Of a DNA stretch of 64,000 nucleotides, positions 62,962-64,000 are shown in pieces. Position 1 is the stretch's first letter. Every line of letters begins with the position of its first letter. Source of the DNA: Anaerosalibacter massiliensis (GTDB lineage: Bacteria > Bacillota > Clostridia > Tissierellales > Sporanaerobacteraceae); contig CCEZ01000012.1 of assembly GCA_000751555.1 (NCBI GenBank), forward strand, positions 1 through 64,000. Reading direction: 5' to 3'. Both the position numbers and the translations under genes were made by a program. The notes under the pieces were generated by a model, which did not search any database, had not been told where the DNA came from, and saw only the letters and a program-made list of their open reading frames with translations.

Positions 62962-64000
62962 TTATTCTACATTTTCGATTTCATATTTTTTTATTTTATA
63001 TTGTAAAGTTTGTCTTTTTATTTTTAATAATCTTGCTGCTTCTGAAACATTTCCATCAGTCATATATAGTGCTTCTGAAATAAGCTTTTTCTCAACTTCT
63101 ATAATTCTTTCCTCATAATTTTTATCCTCATTGTATTTGAGAATTTTTTTCATCTTTCTTTTTTTATTTTCACTTATAATATGTTTTGGTATATGCCTTA
63201 CTTCTATTTCATTTCCATCTTCAAGTTTAAGATTAATCATAGACTGTATAACAACATTTTTTAATTCTCTTACATTACCCATCCAAGGATAGTTCATAAA
63301 TATATCTTCAACTTTTGAAGATAATTTAATTGGTTTCATGTCTAAAAATTCAGAATTTTCTTTTATGAAGTGCCCACTTAAATACAATATATCTTCCTTT
63401 CTTGTTCTTAGCGGAGGAATTTCTATATAAATTTGAGATATCCTATAAAAAAGGTCCTCTCTCAATTTTTTTTCATATACTAAGTTCAAAGGCTCCTTAT
63501 TCACACTAGCTATCACTCTTACATCCACTTTTATGTCTTCTTGACCTCCAACTCTTCTTACATAGCCTTCTTCTATTGCTCTCAAGAGTTTAGCTTGAGG
63601 ATGAATAGGCAAAGAATTTAATTCATCTAAGAAAATAGTTCCTCCATCTGCCAATTCAAATAATCCAGGTTTATTCTCTGCTCCAGTAAAGCTTCCTTTT
63701 ACAGTTCCAAAAAATATGGATTCTAAAAGGTTTTCTGGAATGGCAGCACAATTTTGTGCTATGAAAGGTTTGTTTTTTCTATAGCTTGCATTATGAATAC
63801 TTTGGGCTAATATTTCCTTTCCTGTACCTGTTTCTCCAAATAAAAGTACATTATAATCATATTTAGAAACATCTTCTAGTCTTTCTATAGTTCTTTTTAG
63901 TTCAATATTCCTAGTTTTAAAATCTTGAAGATTATAAAAATCAACTCCCTTTTTTTCTTTTTCTTTTTTAAACACAGTATCTTTCAAACTATACCATCTA
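62962..64000 (-). CDS. Sigma-54-dependent activator, RocR-like (5' end outside window)
   Basis: Central AAA+ domain and DNA-binding domain of an enhancer-binding protein: Walker A GETGTGKEILA, the loop GSFTGAENKPGLFELA (normally GAFTGA), Walker B GGTIFLDELN, LRTRKEDILYLSGHFI, NPWMGNVRELKN, and a Fis-type helix-turn-helix VSEAARLLKIKRQTLQYKIK at the end. GSFTGAENKPG and the LNSLP block are RocR-like. The frame is still open at the window edge (RWYSLKDT...), so a sensor domain, probably PAS, lies outside. It stands beside the two sigma-54 promoters and probably controls both. Confidence 0.92.
   Translation of the reverse strand, partial: RWYSLKDTVFKKEKEKKGVDFYNLQDFKTRNIELKRTIERLEDVSKYDYNVLLFGETGTGKEILAQSIHNASYRKNKPFIAQNCAAIPENLLESIFFGTVKGSFTGAENKPGLFELADGGTIFLDELNSLPIHPQAKLLRAIEEGYVRRVGGQEDIKVDVRVIASVNKEPLNLVYEKKLREDLFYRISQIYIEIPPLRTRKEDILYLSGHFIKENSEFLDMKPIKLSSKVEDIFMNYPWMGNVRELKNVVIQSMINLKLEDGNEIEVRHIPKHIISENKKRKMKKILKYNEDKNYEERIIEVEKKLISEALYMTDGNVSEAARLLKIKRQTLQYKIKKYEIENVE

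Noticed and set aside
1..64000. CRISPR array, prophage or second defence system
   Set aside because: No regularly spaced repeats, cas genes, integrase or phage structural genes seen; the type I restriction operon is the only defence locus.

Overview
The window is a 64 kb stretch of AT-rich chromosome from an anaerobic, motile, probably spore-forming member of the Clostridia. It carries a sodium/proton V-type ATPase instead of an F-type operon, a Spo0E-like phosphatase, a large Bacillus-type SRP RNA, clostridial collagenase, FeoA-FeoA-FeoB, strong AGGAGG ribosome sites and many TTG/GTG starts. Protein style and gene content suggest a Tissierellales-like lineage; that placement is inference.

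Layout. 0-7 kb: WrbA-type flavoprotein, small stress-like protein, two-electron flavin (PPOX) protein, YfcC-family carrier, LUD protein, membrane protein and oleate hydratase. 7-12 kb: accessory patch of GNAT acetyltransferases, a DUF3885 protein, a Maa-type acetyltransferase, a PPOX protein, tiny coupled ORFs and several decayed genes. 12-15 kb: a small promoter-ORF-hairpin unit, a T-box riboswitch with its own promoter but no gene after it, an iron alcohol dehydrogenase, and fused remnants of IS21 (IstB) and IS4 transposases. 15-20.8 kb: a complete type I restriction-modification operon (hsdR-hsdM-hsdS) bracketed by imperfect direct repeats that belong to a three-copy hairpin repeat family. 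20.8-24 kb: dnaX-ybaB-recR divergent from tRNA-Ser(GGA) and the SRP RNA gene. 24-28.5 kb: flagellin, FliS, a small protein and an 809-residue repetitive protein with a FliK-like C-terminus, plus yaaR. 28.5-34.3 kb: phasin-like gene, UbiB kinase-like protein and the fructose PTS operon (fruR-fruK-EIIA-EIIBC). 34.3-38.1 kb: CtsR-type operator driving cbpA-clpB, and a Spo0E-like small gene. 38-43.4 kb: XRE regulator, PadR plus membrane protein pair, and the copper operon copA-copZ-csoR. 43.4-46.9 kb: Fur-boxed feoA-feoA-feoB-DUF2325-feoC iron uptake operon. 47-51.3 kb: secreted collagenase, amidase remnant and nicotinate phosphoribosyltransferase. 51.3-59.8 kb: nine-gene V-type ATPase operon. 60-64 kb: EamA transporter and NhaC-family antiporter, each preceded by a near-identical sigma-54 promoter, next to a RocR-like sigma-54 activator that runs off the window edge.

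How they work together. Metal handling is split into two divergent operons (copper export on the minus strand, ferrous iron import on the plus strand) with readable CsoR-like and Fur-like operators. The V-ATPase and the NhaC-family carrier suggest sodium-linked energetics. The sigma-54 block looks like a small regulon in which one activator serves two transporters. The most unusual items are the orphan T-box, the repeat-bounded restriction island, the twin sigma-54 promoters, the repetitive FliK-like protein, the poly-A run in dnaX at the position expected for a gamma-length product, and an unexplained double-hairpin locus between the copper and iron operons. I did not see a CRISPR array, prophage or a clearly new defence system.
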